Shown: in pieces, positions 61,331 through 64,000 of the stretch | Numbering within the stretch: position 1 is the stretch's first letter | Layout: the number at the start of each line of letters is the position of its first letter | DNA from: Anticarsia gemmatalis | Taxonomy: Eukaryota > Arthropoda > Insecta > Lepidoptera > Erebidae | Assembly: GCF_050436995.1 (NCBI RefSeq) | Contig: NC_134763.1 | Location: forward strand, 5,084,001 to 5,148,000 | Direction of reading: 5' to 3' | Length of the DNA stretch: 64,000 bases | Program-made: the position numbers and the translations under genes | Notes under the pieces: model-generated | Seen by the model: only the letters and a program-made list of their open reading frames with translations | The model's database searches: none | Told to the model about the DNA's origin: nothing

Positions 61331-62088
61331 TATAACATGTGGAATCAGTATGTTAATATTGATTTGTATTATTTTCATTTTATATCAATATCAATATGAA
61401 AATAGTAAAATACTTTTTCACGTGAAAAAAAAAATTGCAATTTAATTTAAGTAGAACTTCATGCGACAATATTTTTTTTATTAATATCTAGGTACCTATA
61501 CTTAAAATAACTTCTGTAACCACAGGCTTATTTAGATTTTTCACCCTAGCAAAATACAAAATTAAATTTCCTATTATTTACTATTACAGAGAATCAAAGA
61601 TAAACCTAGTAAGTCGAAAATAATCTTTTTTAACCGTTATCCTATTTTTACCAAACGCCTACTTAAATGATCACTGCAAGCGTTATACTCCTATCAACAT
61701 TTGGCTGCCTACATTCCGTTATCCAATACCAGCTATAAAATAAGTCAGAGGGATATAATAATAGCTAGTATTTATTTACAGATTTATATTGACAAACCCT
61801 GTGCTGTTGTTATGACCTATATTAAGCATGTAGCTGATTTTTTGGTAGTTTGGTATAGCATACCGTCCTGTTCCGATAATTTACTTCCTGTTTAGTGTTT
61901 ACTATTATTATGTTTCACAGATGATTATTTTCGTATACATCCTAACGTTTACAGGAATAAATTCAAATTATTCATAAATAATATAATATATACTCACTTT
62001 GCCAGCAATACGATTTGCAAACGTTGATACCTAAATATTTCTAAATCTACTTTATTTTTTTAATCAAACAGTATGAAGATAGATCATG

Positions 62089-62280
62089 TTTTTTAGTGTT
62101 CTATTTAACGAGACCCTACTACTAAGACTTCGCTGTCTGTCTGTCTGTCACTAAGCTGTATCCCGATAAACGTGAAAGATAGACAGTTTAAATTTTCACA
62201 GATGACGTATTTCAGTTGCTGCTTCAACAAGAAATACTAAAATCCAGAATAAAATAAATAATTAAGGCTCCCTAATATAC
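62089..62280 (+). repeat. Interspersed repeat with (TCTG)n
   Basis: Contains GAGACCCTACTACTAAGACT, (TGTC)n, GACAGTTTAAATTTTCACAG and GGCTCCCTAATATAC, in the order I remember from a widespread lepidopteran repeat. Borders approximate; class unknown. Confidence 0.45.
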
Positions 62281-64000
62281 ATTAGCTAAAAAAATATACA
62301 AATAATAGTACGAAACCCTTAGTCCGCATTTCCAACTCTCAATTGGCCGCTTTTTTTAGTGACACTAATGATTTTCCTCCACGCTTGACAGAATACGTTT
62401 ATCTACATCTTTCTTAATCTTTATGAGAATCTGTCTGAATATTACAGATGGGTCCTCAGAAAGTTAAGTTACAATACAAAAAAAGATAAGTGTTAATATG
62501 AAAGGGCGAAAGAAAAACCTGCATCGCTGGGTGTCCTCCACTCGGACAAGTTCGACCACCCCAGGTTTACCATACGTACTCATAAAATAAGACCTTTATA
62601 TCAACAATTATCTTGTTTTTAACCTACCATTTTAAGAACAACATTCATAAATTCGACGCCAATTGTGTGATTGCCATAACTAAATGCAAAAAATACTTAT
62701 TTAATTAAATGTATTATGCAAATTTATGTTATCAAAATCTTAACGCGTTTAAAAAGAAAAAATAATATTTTTAACAAAATATTTAAATAGGCACATTTTA
62801 TTGATAAATACACAGAAAATGACTATATATACACGTTCCAATCGTGACAATTTTATCGATATAGAACAGGACTATGGCAAATCGAGAATCGTTTTGACTC
62901 GCTATGACAGGGTAATTAAAAACACTCATTCGACAACTGCACGCGGCAAGAGAGGATCCAGTGCATGTTCATTGTGTCTGTGATAAATATATATTTTTAT
63001 TATATCCAAAATAAGTAAACATGAAGGTGAGTACAGACATTTTACAGTGATGATTAAGTGTGATAAATTTATTGTTTTATTAAAAACATTTGATTATTAA
63101 ATCACAGCGTGACACACATTTTTATTACATGGGGGTAGAAATATAGAACTTATTAATTTCGTCATACTTATCTTTTCTACATTTTAGTGGAATTAAATTG
63201 CAAATAGCTATGTAATTTTGCTGATGCTCCTAAGTCAGTTATTTTAAACGTGCTTATGAACGTTATTATAAATATTTAAACTGTGTCTCTTAAGAAAATA
63301 CTTCATATTTTATACATTTATTTCAATGTTAAGGGGTCTTTCTTATTAACAAGATTATTTAAATTTTCAACGAAATTATGGTAATAATTTGTACTATCTA
63401 CCTGCATAGTTAACACTCACAAAATAAATGGCACGATAACTTCTTTTTATATATAGTTTTAGGTACACAAATTATAATCTTTAAAACAAATAAATGCTCA
63501 TTACGTACACGAATATTAAGATGTCACCAAGACTTATCATTGTTACGAAAACAACAAATTGTAGACTTTAAAATTAATGATGTATTGCAAATATTTTTTT
63601 TATTTGTAAAAAGCTGGATTCTACCCGCAACTTTGTCTATGTGAAAAGACCTCCCGGGGTATAAGGTAGTAGTAGCCATAGGAATCCCGTTTGTTAATCC
63701 AGGTTGTAAACTATGTGTGCTAAATTGTATCAAAATCCATTTAGTATTTACAGACTATGAACAACATTTGCAAGGTTTAGTTCGAATAATATTCATAAGC
63801 ACGTAATTAAAGGCTACTAAATAGGAATCCCTTTATACTTTAAAAGCTTTTTACAGAATCCACTGTGCGATCCACTTGCTAAACTAAATATAAGCCGACA
63901 CTTGAAACAGAAATAACTTGCCCTGTCAGGAGTAAACAACTACGGCTTGAAACATCTTTGTGACTGTGATTAGGACTTAAAGAGAAGCAATAACACGTGT

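Larger units (their letters stand above)
59631..64000. other. Non-coding right end of the window
   Basis: After the GPCR 3' UTR I find no supported gene on either strand. Contents: a (CT)n tract (60311-60338), Helitron fragments (60664, 61080), an interspersed repeat (62089), and a possible first exon ATGAAG|gtgagt at 63021, discussed as a finding. If AQR continues to the right, all this is AQR intron. Confidence 0.5.

Noticed and set aside
62801..62983. 60-codon frame (MINTQKMTIYTRSNRD...)
   Set aside because: Looks tidy, but I recognise no family and see no promoter or exon context. Treated as chance or an old repeat.
1..64000. CRISPR arrays, bacterial operons or phage modules
   Set aside because: The window is clearly eukaryotic with spliced genes. 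Regular spaced repeats of CRISPR type are absent.

Overview
The window is nuclear DNA of an insect, almost certainly a moth or butterfly (Lepidoptera). The evidence is AT-rich sequence, short introns with GT-AG borders, and many copies of lepidopteran-type short repeats. These repeats include Helitron-like elements ending CTAG, tRNA-derived SINEs and several TIR elements. A noctuoid moth is my guess, from repeat flavour only. All gene models were built by hand: I chose splice sites, checked that reading frame was kept across each junction, and compared the protein with remembered family sequences.

Layout. (1) 1-4540, plus strand: the last seven exons of a spindle-E/TDRD9-type piRNA-pathway RNA helicase, cut by the left edge of the window. 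(2) 6790-20834, plus strand: a complete 15-exon trifunctional C1-tetrahydrofolate synthase (MTHFD1, fly pugilist), 933 residues. (3) 21749-25005, plus strand: a complete 8-exon methuselah-like class B GPCR, 408 residues. (4) About 25104-27196: a decayed DNA transposon carrying a frameshifted YqaJ-type nuclease gene, itself interrupted by a GC-rich palindromic element. (5) 28650-54093, minus strand: the last 21 exons (1146 residues) of the spliceosomal intron-binding helicase Aquarius (AQR). Its introns hold most of the transposons in the window. (6) 55093-59630, plus strand: a second methuselah-like GPCR with the same exon plan as the first. (7) 59631-64000: non-coding, with repeats.

The conserved genes are housekeeping or germline genes with unrelated jobs: folate one-carbon metabolism, splicing and piRNA silencing. 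I see no operon-like functional link between them. The two GPCRs are clear paralogues lying on either side of AQR. The AQR exons for roughly the first 290 residues were not found between 54094 and 64000, so the second GPCR probably lies inside an AQR intron on the opposite strand.

The most distinctive structures are the repeats. They include a Helitron inserted exactly between A and T inside a SINE, the YqaJ-carrying TIR element, several nested foldback elements, a 256-bp near-perfect palindrome next to the second GPCR, and a 5S rRNA-like retroposon. Two GC-AG introns are fixed by reading frame. I found no convincing wholly new biological system. The YqaJ transposon remnant and the nested palindromes are the best leads.
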